Below, one piece after another: positions 27,275 through 36,316 of a DNA stretch of 64,000 nt. The notes below the pieces were generated by a model. The model had not been told where the DNA came from. It saw nothing but the letters and a program-made list of their open reading frames with translations, and made no database searches. This DNA is from Parasphingopyxis sp. CP4 (GTDB lineage: Bacteria; Pseudomonadota; Alphaproteobacteria; Sphingomonadales; Sphingomonadaceae). The DNA is taken from NCBI RefSeq assembly GCF_013378055.1, contig NZ_CP051130.1, forward strand, positions 2,420,001 to 2,484,000. The letters run 5' to 3'. The position numbers were made by a program, and so were the translations under genes. The stretch's first letter is position 1, and every line of letters begins with the position of its first letter.

Positions 27275-28669
27275 ATGACCCAGGACACCCGCACTGAAAC
27301 TGATTCCATCGGCCCGATCGAAGTGCCGATCGATGCCTATTGGGGCGCGCAGACGCAGCGCAGCCTTCAGAATTTCCCCTTCGGCCCTGAAGAGCGCATG
27401 CCGATCGGCATTGTCCATGCCCAGGCAGCGGTTAAACAAGCGGCAGCGCGGGTGAACAAGAAGCATGGCCTAGATGCTGGCATTGCCGATGCAATTGAAG
27501 CGGCAGCAACCGCGGTCCGCGATGGCAAGCATGACGGCGAATTTCCGCTGACCATCTTTCAGACAGGCTCCGGCACCCAGACCAATATGAATGTGAACGA
27601 GGTGATTGCCGGGATCGGCAATGAGGCGCTTGCCGGCACGCGCGGGGGCAAGGAACCGGTTCACCCCAATGATCATGTGAACATGTCGCAAAGCTCCAAT
27701 GATAGCTTCCCGACCGCGCTCCATGTTTCAACGGCGCTCGCAACGCGTGATGCACTGCTGCCCGCAATCGACATCTTGATCGCATCGCTCACCGCCAAGG
27801 CCGAAGCCTGGGACGATATCGTCAAGATCGGGCGGACGCATACCCAGGACGCGACCCCGCTCACGCTGGGCCAGGAATTTTCCGGCTATGCGGCCCAGCT
27901 GATCAGCTGCAAGGCGCGGATCGAAGGCGCGCTAATGGGTAATATTGCCAAGCTCGCTATCGGTGGAACAGCGGTTGGCACAGGGCTTAACGCGCCGGAG
28001 GGCTGGTCGGAGGATATGGCGGCAGCGATCAGCGATATCACCGGTCTCACGTTCGAAAGCGCAGACAATAAATTTGAACAGCTTGCCGCCAAGGACGGGC
28101 TCGTCTTCTTCTCCGGCGCGCTGAACACGCTGGCTGTGGCGCTCAACAAGATCGCCAATGACATCCGTTTCCTAGGCTCTGGCCCGCGCTCTGGCCTGGG
28201 TGAGTTATCGCTTCCGGCAAATGAACCGGGCAGCTCGATCATGCCGGGCAAAGTCAATCCAACCCAGTGCGAGATGATGACGATGGTCGCCGGACAAGTC
28301 ATCGGCAACCATCAGGCAGTGACCGTGGGCGGGATGCAGGGGCATTTCGAGCTCAATGTCTTCATGCCACTTATCGGTGCCAATGTGCTGCGGTCGATAG
28401 CCCTGCTCTCGACCGGCATGACCGGATTTGCCGAACGCTGTGTCGATGGCATTGAAGCGAATGAAGATCAGATCAAATCATTGGTTGACCGGTCGCTGAT
28501 GCTGGTCACCGCGCTGGCACCGGAAATCGGCTATGACAATGCCGCCAAGATCGCCAAACATGCGCACCAGAACGGCCAGACGCTGAAAGAAGCGGGTCTT
28601 GATCTTGGCCTGGTCGATGAAGAGACGTTTGATCGCGTTGTGCGCCCGGAAAACATGATCGGCCGTTAG
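27275..28669 (+). CDS. fumC: Class II fumarate hydratase
   Basis: A 464-residue iron-independent fumarase converting fumarate to malate in the TCA cycle. The family start [28 protein letters not shown], the [19 protein letters not shown] stretch, the active-site loop [16 protein letters not shown] and the substrate-site [12 protein letters not shown] are all intact. The start [13 protein letters not shown] at 27275 is preferred to an upstream extension overlapping sspB. No neighbouring TCA gene. Confidence 0.97.
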   Translation: MTQDTRTETDSIGPIEVPIDAYWGAQTQRSLQNFPFGPEERMPIGIVHAQAAVKQAAARVNKKHGLDAGIADAIEAAATAVRDGKHDGEFPLTIFQTGSGTQTNMNVNEVIAGIGNEALAGTRGGKEPVHPNDHVNMSQSSNDSFPTALHVSTALATRDALLPAIDILIASLTAKAEAWDDIVKIGRTHTQDATPLTLGQEFSGYAAQLISCKARIEGALMGNIAKLAIGGTAVGTGLNAPEGWSEDMAAAISDITGLTFESADNKFEQLAAKDGLVFFSGALNTLAVALNKIANDIRFLGSGPRSGLGELSLPANEPGSSIMPGKVNPTQCEMMTMVAGQVIGNHQAVTVGGMQGHFELNVFMPLIGANVLRSIALLSTGMTGFAERCVDGIEANEDQIKSLVDRSLMLVTALAPEIGYDNAAKIAKHAHQNGQTLKEAGLDLGLVDEETFDRVVRPENMIGR

Positions 28670-28731
28670 CGCCGTTCCGGCAGAATTAGCGCCGGCGGGC
28701 GAACGACACGGATCCGCGTGCCAGGCCCGAA

Positions 28732-29211
28732 TTGCCTAGCCGCTCATTCTCTCCTATCGCACCCGAAAGGGGGCTCATTATCGCACAATCCGGTTCATCG
28801 CGGACGCTGTCCCGCCGTTCGTTCCTGTCGCGCGTTGTCGGTGGCACGACGTTAGCGGTCGGCGCCGGGAGCGTTGTAACCGGCTGCAAGGATCCAGAGG
28901 GAGATGGTGCCCAGGCCGGCTTGACCGATTGCGATGGTGGCCCGAACGCAGATCCTGCTGGTGGTGGCAGAACCGGCGGTAACACGGGCGTTAGCGACAG
29001 CGATGGTGGGGCCAATGCCGATCCAGCAGGGTGCGGCAATGGAGAGGGCCCGATCACTGACAGCGATCGTGGCCGTTTTGCCGATCCGGTCGCACAGGGA
29101 CGCGGTACAGAGCGACAAACGGATCGCGACGTCGGGTTCGGTGCCGATCCGATAGGTCGCGGCACGGGTGAGCCGACGGCCAGCAGCATTGACGACGGTG
29201 ACAGCAAATGA
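28732..29211 (+). CDS. Tat-exported lipoprotein with four D-x-G-x-x-ADP repeats
   Basis: A 159-residue protein with a twin-arginine signal (LSRRSFLSRVVGGTTLAVGAG) ending in the lipobox VTGC. The mature part is four copies of a 20-22 residue glycine/aspartate repeat of the type T-D-x-D-x-G-x-x-ADP-x-G-x-G: TDCDGGPNADPAGGG, SDSDGGANADPAGCG, TDSDRGRFADPVAQG, TDRDVGFGADPIGRG. The spaced aspartates suggest metal (calcium) binding, which is inference. No ATG precedes the signal: candidates are TTG 28732 or a rare ATT/ATC near 28777 that follows AGGGGG. The stop overlaps the start of the DUF418 gene (ATGA). Confidence 0.75.
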   Translation: MPSRSFSPIAPERGLIIAQSGSSRTLSRRSFLSRVVGGTTLAVGAGSVVTGCKDPEGDGAQAGLTDCDGGPNADPAGGGRTGGNTGVSDSDGGANADPAGCGNGEGPITDSDRGRFADPVAQGRGTERQTDRDVGFGADPIGRGTGEPTASSIDDGDSK

Positions 29212-30404
29212 CGGCGGACACAGACGTACCCGCTGTTGAGGCATCGACTGTCGAGGAAGCCCGGACAGCAAGCCGTATCCAAGGCTTCGACATAGCCCGC
29301 GCCTTGGCGATTTTCGGCATGATTACTGTCAATTATCGGGCGACTTTCCCGGTGACGGTGGATGGTCCGGCCTGGCTCGAATGGATGGCCGGCCAGGTAA
29401 ATGGCCGCGCCGCTGCGCTATTCGTGTTTCTTGCAGGTATCGGCATATCGCTTCTGTCGCGACGCGGTCGATTGTCCGATGACGCCGATCTCATCCGTGC
29501 GGATCGGATGAACCTGTTGCGGCGATCGCTGTTCCTGCTCGTGATTGGCTTTTGGTTTCGCCAATATTGGGAATATGACATTCTCCATTTTTACGGCGTC
29601 TATCTGTTGATCGCCGCCGCGATCCTGACAACGTCGAATCGCGCGCTGCTGATCTTCACGCTGCTGGCGACGATTGTCTTTCCCTTTCTGTATTATATCC
29701 TGCCCGAACAATTGGGCATTACCTTCTGGGCAACGACCAACGCATTCACACCGCGAGAGATACTGATCGACCTGTTCTTCCAGGGTTATCATCCAGTGAT
29801 GCCTTGGGTCGCGTTCATGCTGGTCGGCATGATGATCGGGCGGCTGGAATTGACTGACGCGTCGGTTCGGCGGCGGCTGCTGATTTGGGGTGTCGCGATC
29901 GCCCTGTCAGCCGAAGCAATCGCCTATCTCTTTCTCAATATGGGCACTTTCAAACTCATGGAGGATATCTTCCCGATGCTCGATCTGGAAGAGGCGTCGG
30001 TGTCGCTGGACAGCGCGCCCTATCCGCCGATGCCGCTCTTCGTGGCAGTCGGTGCCGGCTGGGCGATGGCGATTGTGTCCCTATGTCTGAGCTTTGGCGA
30101 GCGGTTTGCCGACCGCCGTTGGATCATGCCACTGGTCCATACCGGGCAGCTCGCACTGACGATCTACATCATCCACGGTACGATCGGGATTTGGGCGGTT
30201 GAATGGGCCGGGGTCAAACCGTCGCGGACGCTGGGCTGGGTGATCGGTTATTCGGCGATACTCTATTCCATTCTCATCCTGCTTTCGACGCTGTGGCGAC
30301 GCAAGTTCGATCGCGGGCCGGTCGAAGCCATTATGCGGCGGCTAACCGATAGCTGGCGGAGCGAAATCAATCCGGTGCCGCCTGAGGAAGCGAAAGCCGC
30401 CTAG
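29208..30404 (+). CDS. DUF418 / acyltransferase-like polytopic membrane protein
   Basis: A 398-residue inner-membrane protein with about ten hydrophobic helices. The N-terminal RIQGFDIARALAIFGMITVNY is the hallmark of the heparan-alpha-glucosaminide acetyltransferase-like/DUF1624 group, followed by ALFVFLAGIGISLLSRR; the C-terminal half with HTGQLALTIYIIHGTIGI and SILILLSTLWRRKFDRGPVEAIMRRL is the DUF418 domain. Such proteins may transfer acyl groups across the membrane. Translation is coupled to the Tat lipoprotein gene by an ATGA overlap, suggesting that the two act on the same envelope substrate. Confidence 0.85.
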   Translation: MTADTDVPAVEASTVEEARTASRIQGFDIARALAIFGMITVNYRATFPVTVDGPAWLEWMAGQVNGRAAALFVFLAGIGISLLSRRGRLSDDADLIRADRMNLLRRSLFLLVIGFWFRQYWEYDILHFYGVYLLIAAAILTTSNRALLIFTLLATIVFPFLYYILPEQLGITFWATTNAFTPREILIDLFFQGYHPVMPWVAFMLVGMMIGRLELTDASVRRRLLIWGVAIALSAEAIAYLFLNMGTFKLMEDIFPMLDLEEASVSLDSAPYPPMPLFVAVGAGWAMAIVSLCLSFGERFADRRWIMPLVHTGQLALTIYIIHGTIGIWAVEWAGVKPSRTLGWVIGYSAILYSILILLSTLWRRKFDRGPVEAIMRRLTDSWRSEINPVPPEEAKAA

Positions 30405-30919
30405 AGCGCGCCTTGCCACTCGCGAATGGCATCAATCGGCCAAACCAGCATCACGACATTCAGTGTCAGATTGTCGCGGATCATCCAGAGTGTGAATAGC
30501 TCGAAGGCGATTGCAATTGCGACGGTTGGCCAAAGGCCAATGCGCCGGGCGATCAGGAAGCCGATTGCCATCCAGCCAATATCGGCAACGGAATTGATGA
30601 TGGCATCGCCGGAATAGCCAAAGGCCGCCGTCGCTTCACGATAGCGGTTGATGATGATCGGCGAATTTTCGAGCACTTCCCAACCCGCTTCAAGCGCGAC
30701 GGCAAGGCACAGCCACAGACCGACCGGTCGATTGCGGAGGAGGAGCCAGCCCAGTCCGCAAAAGATAAATCCATGGATGATATGGCTGGGCGTGTACCAG
30801 TCGGCGATATGCTGGCTGTTGTCGGGTCCGTGCACCGTCCCGACCCAGAGTTTGACCTGACCGCATTCGCAAATCGGATTGCGGCCCATGAAATATAGAA
30901 TCGCAGCGGCAACCACCAC
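30401..30919 (-). CDS. DUF2585 (UPF0314) membrane protein
   Basis: A polytopic membrane protein of about 172-185 residues. The block GRNPICECGQVKLWVGTVHGPDNSQHIADWYTPSHIIHG (given here only as landmark: CxCG, then SQH, DWY and SHIIHG histidines), EAGWEVLENSPIIINRYR and FGYSGDAIINSVADIGWM identify the alphaproteobacterial UPF0314 family of unknown function. The coordinates use the GTG at 30917-30919, but the frame stays open to 30976 and the hydrophobic first helix seems to begin earlier (QYWIFATAIVVVAAAILYFM); an ATC at 30955 sits 5 bases after GGAGG, so the true start may be non-canonical. Confidence 0.8.
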   Translation of the reverse strand: MVVAAAILYFMGRNPICECGQVKLWVGTVHGPDNSQHIADWYTPSHIIHGFIFCGLGWLLLRNRPVGLWLCLAVALEAGWEVLENSPIIINRYREATAAFGYSGDAIINSVADIGWMAIGFLIARRIGLWPTVAIAIAFELFTLWMIRDNLTLNVVMLVWPIDAIREWQGAL

Positions 30920-31003
30920 AATGGCGGTCGCGAAGATCCAATATTGGCGTCCGATATCCCCCTCCCATCTTGACCTTCAGGCGCGCTTGCGCGAACCGGT
31001 CCC

Positions 31004-31636
31004 ATGGCCGATCCGATACAGCTGCAGCGCCGCGGGCTCCTTTATGTCCTTTCATCGCCGAGTGGCGCGGGCAAGTCCACCATCGCGCGCATGCTGTTGG
31101 AGGGCGATTCAGAGATTTCGCTGTCCGTGTCCGCTACGACGCGGCCGATCCGCGACGGCGAAACGGATGGCGAGCATTATCACTTTGTCGACAATGACGA
31201 GTTTGACCGGCTGGTCGCCGATGATGCCTTCCTCGAATGGGCGCATGTTTTCGATCGCCGCTATGGAACGCTGAAATCTCAGGTGACGCGCAAACTAGAT
31301 GACGGGCGCGATGTGTTGCTCGACATTGACTGGCAGGGCACGCAGCAACTCAAACAGGTCGATCCCGATATCGTACGGGTCTTCATACTGCCGCCATCAA
31401 TGGACGAACTGGAACGCCGACTGCGCGGGCGCGGCACCGATAGCGACGAAGTAATCGCTGGCCGGATGGAGCGGGCGGCGGCCGAGATCAGCCATTGGGC
31501 GGAATATGATTATGTGCTCGTGAATGACGATGCGGATGTCTGCGCCGAGCGGGCCAAAGGCATCCTCCAATCCGAACGGTTGCGCCGTAACCGCCGCACC
31601 GGGCTGGTCGATTTTGTCCGGACGCTGATCGGATAG
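31004..31636 (+). CDS. gmk: Guanylate kinase
   Basis: Guanylate kinase phosphorylates GMP to GDP with ATP. The 210-residue protein has the P-loop SSPSGAGKST near residues 18-26, the GMP-binding block SATTRPIRDGETDGEHYHFV, the YGT of DRRYGTLKSQV, DVLLDIDWQGTQQL and the lid arginines. Full length for the family. Start ATG 31004. Confidence 0.97.
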   Translation: MADPIQLQRRGLLYVLSSPSGAGKSTIARMLLEGDSEISLSVSATTRPIRDGETDGEHYHFVDNDEFDRLVADDAFLEWAHVFDRRYGTLKSQVTRKLDDGRDVLLDIDWQGTQQLKQVDPDIVRVFILPPSMDELERRLRGRGTDSDEVIAGRMERAAAEISHWAEYDYVLVNDDADVCAERAKGILQSERLRRNRRTGLVDFVRTLIG

Positions 31637-31705
31637 ACAAGGACCCGGGCTTTTCATCGCGTCACGACCGGCCTAGCTTCGCCTCCAGATCAGGGGAGGT
31701 CATTC

Positions 31706-32290
31706 ATGTTCAAAGTCATTCCAGGGGCATTCGTTGCGGCGATCGCCATGTTCCTTCTGGGGTTCATTTTCTTCGCAACACCGCTGTCCAATATTCATCT
31801 GGGCGGGCTTGGTGACGCCGAAGCCGCTGCGGTGCAAACGGCGCTGGCGGCGAACATGCCGGCTGATGGCGCGGGGACTTATGCCATCCCCGAACCCTCG
31901 GTCTCGGCATCGCAAAGCGAGCTCTATGCGCGCGGTCCGATCGCCATGGTCCATTATAATCCCAACGGCTTTGCGATCGGCGATACCGGCGCGTTGGTCA
32001 GCGGATTTGTCCATATGCTGTTCGTTGCGCTGTTGCTTGGTGCGGCGCTCTATTCGCTGGCGGGCCATGTGCGCGATTTCGGCGCGCGGCTGTCGATCAC
32101 GATATTGTTTGCCTTGTCGGTGTCGGCTTTCACCTTGCTGAGCGATCCGATCTGGTATCACCAGGATTGGACGCACCACATCTACCGCTTTGTCGCCAAC
32201 ACTATCATGTATGTGGTCGCTGGTGCGATCATCGCGCGCTGGTTCCTGCCCAAAGATGTCGACAGCGACGATCGCTTCGGAGAGGAGTAG
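31706..32290 (+). CDS. Conserved membrane protein of unknown function
   Basis: A 194-residue protein with four predicted membrane helices (about 5-25, 104-124, 134-152, 164-184) and a soluble loop between the first two (residues 26-100). It contains WYHQDWTHHIYRFVANTIMY, with several histidines close to a helix. The ribosome-binding site GGGGAGG precedes ATG 31706. I know no name for it, although similar proteins occur in sphingomonads. No operon partner. Confidence 0.75.
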   Translation: MFKVIPGAFVAAIAMFLLGFIFFATPLSNIHLGGLGDAEAAAVQTALAANMPADGAGTYAIPEPSVSASQSELYARGPIAMVHYNPNGFAIGDTGALVSGFVHMLFVALLLGAALYSLAGHVRDFGARLSITILFALSVSAFTLLSDPIWYHQDWTHHIYRFVANTIMYVVAGAIIARWFLPKDVDSDDRFGEE

Positions 32291-32311
32291 CGGCAGCACG
32301 CCCGTGCCGGG

Positions 32312-33013
32312 CTAATCTCCGGCTTCGAGCAACCGGATGAAGCGCATGCCGGCACTGAACTCGCGTCGGCGTGCGTCGCGGGTGGCGATGGCGTCTTCGT
32401 CCTCGCCCCATTGGCTCGCCTGCCAGTCTTCGTCGATTCGCGTTGCTGACCAGATCACATCCTCGTCAAAGGCGTTCTCGACCAGTGCGAGAGCCGCGAC
32501 CAGCGAACCGCCAATGCGCACGATCGGAGAAAGCCCGGCGAGGTGGAAGGGGCCGTAGATTTCGGTCGCCGCGCGCAGTCGTTCGACGGTCGGTGCCGGT
32601 TGAGGCCGATGGACGATGCCGGTTGTTGTCTCGAACCCGATATCGAAGCGTTTCTGCGCCCATTCGAGCAACGGATCCCAGGCCGCGCATTGCCTGGCGA
32701 CCAGTTCGGTCGGGCTGTCCGCGCGATAGCAGAGGAGATCAGTCTCGCCATATTCGGCGAGTTCGGCCGCAAAGCTCTGGTGGTTCGGATGCACGCGATC
32801 GATGGCCGCATTGGCAAGGCCGGTGAGCGGCATAGCCGCTGGATCGATTTTTTCTTCCTGCCCCGCCCATTCAGCAGCAATGGCATCGGCCAGCTTGCGC
32901 GCCGGCACCGCCAGCGATTTGCGGGCGGGTGTTTTTACCGTCCGGCCGTCAAGGGCCACGGTCCAGCCATCGCTGCTGCGCGTTGCATCGGCATTCTCAT
33001 AGAATCTCTTCAT
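32312..33013 (-). CDS. ATP12 family F1-ATPase assembly chaperone
   Basis: A 233-residue ATP12 homologue, which in mitochondria and alphaproteobacteria chaperones the alpha subunit of F1-ATPase. Family landmarks: the start KRFYENADATRSSDGWTVALDGRTVKTPARKSLAVP, then IAAEWAGQEEKIDPAAMPLTGLANAAIDRV and the C-terminal DWQASQWGEDEDAIATRDARRREF. The start overlaps the stop of the 77-residue protein (ATGA); it is the last gene of the crcB-rluC-HAD-77 aa-ATP12 operon. Confidence 0.93.
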   Translation of the reverse strand: MKRFYENADATRSSDGWTVALDGRTVKTPARKSLAVPARKLADAIAAEWAGQEEKIDPAAMPLTGLANAAIDRVHPNHQSFAAELAEYGETDLLCYRADSPTELVARQCAAWDPLLEWAQKRFDIGFETTTGIVHRPQPAPTVERLRAATEIYGPFHLAGLSPIVRIGGSLVAALALVENAFDEDVIWSATRIDEDWQASQWGEDEDAIATRDARRREFSAGMRFIRLLEAGD

Positions 33014-33243
33014 TCTTCAGGCGGGCTCTTCCATCGCTGGGCCAGGATTGTTGGCAGCACCAAGGCTTCGAACAGGCCGAATGCGAATAGCGGGATGCCG
33101 AGCATCGGCCAACCGCCTTCGCGCAGGATATCTCCGCCCCATACCCACATGCCAATGATCATCACGATGATCCCGGTAAAGCGCAGCAATTGCAGGGTCT
33201 GGAAACGCGATTTGGCCAGGCGTTCGCGATCTTCGGGGGTCAT
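33010..33243 (-). CDS. Small two-helix membrane protein
   Basis: A 77-residue protein with two hydrophobic helices (about 20-38, FTGIIVMIIGMWVWG, and 45-65, MLGIPLFAFGLFEALVLPTIL) and a charged N-terminus MTPEDRERLAKSRFQ. Conserved in position between HAD phosphatase and ATP12 genes in sphingomonads as far as I recall; function unknown. Both ends overlap the neighbouring genes by 4 bases. Confidence 0.8.
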   Translation of the reverse strand: MTPEDRERLAKSRFQTLQLLRFTGIIVMIIGMWVWGGDILREGGWPMLGIPLFAFGLFEALVLPTILAQRWKSPPEE

Positions 33244-33902
33244 GACAGTTCCTTCAGCACGGCCGGTATATCGATCGGCCGGTCGATGACGATATCGGCG
33301 CCGGCTGCTTCCAGCTCATGCGCGTCATGATAGCCCCAGGATACTCCAACCGCCAACATGTCCGCAGATCGCGCCATAGCCATATCGAAGGTGGTGTCGC
33401 CGATCATGGCACTGGATGCGGCGGTTGCACCGGCCTCGGCCATACAGGCCTCCAGCATGGCGGGATGGGGTTTGGAGGGATGCCTGTCGGCGGTGTGCAG
33501 GGTGACAAAACGATCGGTGAGGTCATGTGCTTCGAGTACGAATTTCAGCCCGCGATCAGATTTGCCGGTGGCGACACCCAATAACCAGCCCTCGCTATCG
33601 AGCGTCGAAATGACTTCGCCAATGCCGTCATAAAGCGGCTCATGGACACTGCCCGCGGTGCGCATCTCAAAAAACGCATCCTTATAATCCTCGGCCAACG
33701 ATTGATGGCGATCATGATCGGCATCGGGCAGCAGATTTTGCATCGCTTCGACGAGACTCAGACCGACCACGCGGCGGGTCTGCTCCCGGAGTGGCGGCGT
33801 CAGTCCAGCGCGTTCAAATGCACTCTCCATGGCCATGCATATGTTGGCCTGGCTGTCGACGAGTGTTCCGTCGCAATCGAAGATGGCCAGCCGATTGCTC
33901 AT
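33240..33902 (-). CDS. HAD-IA family phosphatase (phosphoglycolate phosphatase-like)
   Basis: A 220-residue HAD hydrolase. Motif I is FDCDGTLVDSQ with the two catalytic aspartates at 9 and 11, motif II is in GVATGKSDRGL, motif III lysine in PSKPHPAML and motif IV in MIGDTTFDMAMA. The helical cap lies between residues 20 and 85. The substrate is probably a small phosphorylated metabolite; Gph-like activity is inferred. The gene overlaps rluC upstream and the small membrane protein downstream by 4 bases each. Confidence 0.9.
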   Translation of the reverse strand: MSNRLAIFDCDGTLVDSQANICMAMESAFERAGLTPPLREQTRRVVGLSLVEAMQNLLPDADHDRHQSLAEDYKDAFFEMRTAGSVHEPLYDGIGEVISTLDSEGWLLGVATGKSDRGLKFVLEAHDLTDRFVTLHTADRHPSKPHPAMLEACMAEAGATAASSAMIGDTTFDMAMARSADMLAVGVSWGYHDAHELEAAGADIVIDRPIDIPAVLKELS

Positions 33903-34999
33903 TTGCGGCCACGGTCTCCGCGCGACCGTCGTTCGCCACGGCGTGCTCTCCGGCGGTCCTTGGCATGGGCTTTCGCGGCGCGTTTCTGAGCCTGTTTGGG
34001 ATCCTCGGGCGGATCTTCGGCAAAGGCTGCGTCGCCCAGCTCCGGTGAAAAGCCCAGCGCGTCGAGGCTGTTCGCGAAATGCTCTGGAAGTTCTGCGGTT
34101 ACATCAAGCTGCTTACCGTCCGGATGGGGCAGGCGCAGGCGGCGCGCGTGGAGATGGAGCTTGCGACTGATCCCGCCGGTCAGGAAAGCATCAGCGCCGC
34201 CATATTTGCCGTCGCCGACAATCGGATGGCCGATCGCTGCCATATGGACACGCAGCTGGTGCGTCCGCCCGGTATAGGGCTGGAGCGCGACGAACGCTGC
34301 CCGGTTTCCGGCGCGTTCGATAACCTGGTAGCGGGTCTTGGACGGCTGGCCTTCATCGAAGACGTGCATTTTCTCGCCACCGGTTCCCGGCTGCTTGGCG
34401 AGCGGCAGATCGATTACCCCGTCCTCGATTTCAGGCACGCCCATTACGATCGCCCAGTAAATCTTGGTTGCGCGGCGCGATGAGAATGTCTTGGAGAAAA
34501 AGGCGGCAGCGCGCGGTGTTCGCGCGACGAGCAGTACGCCGCTGGTATCCTTGTCGAGCCGGTGAACCAGCTTGGGGCGTCCATCGGCTTCATATTGTAG
34601 CGCGTCGAGAAGCCCGTCGACATGATCCTTGGTCTTGGTGCCACCTTGCGTTGCGAGGCCCGGCGGCTTGTTGATCACCAACGCGCTCTTGTCGCGGTGG
34701 AAATCCAGCGTCCGCGCATAGTCGATCTGATCCTGGCTCAGCGGTGGGCGTTCCTTTTTGGGGCGTTGCGATTTGGGCGCTTCGGCTGGGGGGACGCGGA
34801 TGACTTGCCCCGTCTCGATCCGGTCGCCCGGAGCGGCGCGCTTGCCGTCCAACCGAAGCTGACCGGTGCGCGACCAGCGCGAGACGATGTTGAAGGTCGC
34901 ATCGGGCAAGTTGCGCTTGAACCAGCGGTCGAGCCGGATCCCGTCATCCTCTGCATCGACCGTAAACTGGCGCACATTATCGCTGAACGTCTTGGTCAT
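33899..34999 (-). CDS. rluC: RluA/RluC-family 23S rRNA pseudouridine synthase
   Basis: A 366-residue pseudouridine synthase. The S4 RNA-binding domain covers about residues 10-80 (GIRLDRWFKRNLPDATFNIVSRWSRTGQLRLDGKRAAPG). The catalytic domain has the HRLDKDTSGVLLVAR motif with the catalytic aspartate, and the KIYWAIVMG, GRTHQLRVHMAAIGHPIVGD blocks. The C-terminal tail is rich in Arg and Lys. It most probably modifies several positions of 23S rRNA as RluC does. The start ATG 34997-34999 overlaps the crcB stop; an upstream alternative is less likely. Confidence 0.93.
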   Translation of the reverse strand: MTKTFSDNVRQFTVDAEDDGIRLDRWFKRNLPDATFNIVSRWSRTGQLRLDGKRAAPGDRIETGQVIRVPPAEAPKSQRPKKERPPLSQDQIDYARTLDFHRDKSALVINKPPGLATQGGTKTKDHVDGLLDALQYEADGRPKLVHRLDKDTSGVLLVARTPRAAAFFSKTFSSRRATKIYWAIVMGVPEIEDGVIDLPLAKQPGTGGEKMHVFDEGQPSKTRYQVIERAGNRAAFVALQPYTGRTHQLRVHMAAIGHPIVGDGKYGGADAFLTGGISRKLHLHARRLRLPHPDGKQLDVTAELPEHFANSLDALGFSPELGDAAFAEDPPEDPKQAQKRAAKAHAKDRRRARRGERRSRGDRGRK

Positions 35000-35373
35000 G
35001 CGGCCACCCTGACAATCCAAAGCCCGACAAACAATGCGAAGACCGATGCAACAACCGAGACCAGTGCATAAGCGCCTGCAGTGCCGATCGCACCGCGTTC
35101 AATCATATTCACGGTTTCAAGGCTGAACGCCGAAAAGGTCGTAAAGCCGCCGAGGATTCCAACACCCAGGAACAATCGCCACCCTTCTGCGCCACTGCCG
35201 AAGCGGGCAAGCAATCCGGCCAAAACCCCCATTGCCAGCCCGCCAATAATATTGGCGGTCAAGGTGCCCCAGGGGAATGCCGGTCCAAACTGATGCAATG
35301 TCCATCGGCCAAGCAGGAAGCGTAATCCTGCACCAATGGCGCCGCCCGCCATGACGATAAGAAGATGGGGCAT
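34996..35373 (-). CDS. crcB: Fluoride exporter CrcB/Fluc
   Basis: A 125-residue dual-topology fluoride channel with four helices. Family motifs: GGAIGAGLRFLLGRW, PWGTLTANIIGG with the conserved Asn, and GILGGFTTFSAFSLET with the Phe-box and sodium-site TTFS. It leads an operon with rluC, HAD, a small membrane protein and ATP12. I looked for a fluoride riboswitch in the 50 bases upstream and did not recognise one. Confidence 0.95.
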   Translation of the reverse strand: MPHLLIVMAGGAIGAGLRFLLGRWTLHQFGPAFPWGTLTANIIGGLAMGVLAGLLARFGSGAEGWRLFLGVGILGGFTTFSAFSLETVNMIERGAIGTAGAYALVSVVASVFALFVGLWIVRVAA

Positions 35374-35422
35374 CGCCGCCCTCTACCGGAGTCGGGCGGA
35401 TTGGGCTAGCCGCTGCGGCTGC

Positions 35423-36187
35423 TTAAGTTCCGTTGCTGACGACCACGTCCACGGTCGTGCCGCCACCGCGCAGCGGCGCAAAGACCAGATAGAAAGCCGC
35501 TTCATCGCGTTCGCGAAATCCGCCGAGCACATTATTGTCATGACGCAGCTGATGTTCGGCGGAGAAGCCTGATCGGATGGCCCGCGTATAATACCAATTG
35601 ATCAGATGCTCCATCGGTACGCGGGTCCGAAAACTCACGACCCGCATGCGACAATGATCCTGATTATATCCCGAGGCTTCGATCACCTCCGCGCCGGAAT
35701 AGATAGAAAAGGCGCGCGGTAGGGTTGCGGCCCATTCAATGCCATATTGCATCGTGCCGCTGCAGCTGTTGACGGCAGGATCGCCGGCCTGTCGCTGCGC
35801 CATCGCGCCTTGTGTGGTCTGGCCCTGGGCTGCGCTGCGACCGTTACCATCCTGAACGGCAACCGGCGTAGGTGCAGTCAGGAGCCGCCCGCCGCTGATC
35901 GCATCCTGTGCATCCTGCATGGTATCGAGAGTTTCCGGGATAGGCGCGCTGCTTACTACATTTCCAGGCAGCGCTGCATTCTGGTTGGATTGGCCGGACA
36001 GGTCCTGATCGACCATGATTTGGTCTTCCAGCGCAACGGTCAGCGCGGGGTCGCTATTATCGGCTTCCCCAAGCAGCGCCTCATCCATTGCATCGGTATC
36101 GGAGGTGGTGCCACCTGTGCCACATGCGGCCAAGCTGAAGGCCAGGGCAATGGCTCCAGCCGTCATCGAGAATTGCTTAGCCACCAT
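35423..36187 (-). CDS. Lipoprotein of unknown function
   Basis: A 254-residue protein with a lipoprotein signal (MTAGAIALAFSLAAC, cleavage before the cysteine at about 22). After a disordered polar region (25-130) there is a compact C-terminal domain from about 140: SCSGTMQYGIEWAATLPRAFSIYSGAEVIEASGYNQDHCRMRVV..., with two cysteines that may form a disulfide, and VVVSNGT at the end. The ATG at 36187 is preferred because it creates the signal peptide. A similar C-terminal theme (difference of variables and free movement) appears in the neighbouring lipoprotein, but I do not recognise a family. Confidence 0.75.
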   Translation of the reverse strand: MVAKQFSMTAGAIALAFSLAACGTGGTTSDTDAMDEALLGEADNSDPALTVALEDQIMVDQDLSGQSNQNAALPGNVVSSAPIPETLDTMQDAQDAISGGRLLTAPTPVAVQDGNGRSAAQGQTTQGAMAQRQAGDPAVNSCSGTMQYGIEWAATLPRAFSIYSGAEVIEASGYNQDHCRMRVVSFRTRVPMEHLINWYYTRAIRSGFSAEHQLRHDNNVLGGFRERDEAAFYLVFAPLRGGGTTVDVVVSNGT

Positions 36188-36316
36188 GATACTCAGCTCC
36201 TGTTCGGAAACGCCGGATTTTCGCGGCCAAACCTTACCAAAGCGTGCACGAACATGGTGAATCGCGAACAATTTACTGCAGATTCACCATCTTTTCGGGA
36301 CGCTGTTGGAAAGGCT

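Noticed and set aside
35374-35422. Possible fluoride riboswitch before crcB
   Set aside because: The short leader does not show the conserved fluoride-aptamer segments that I know.
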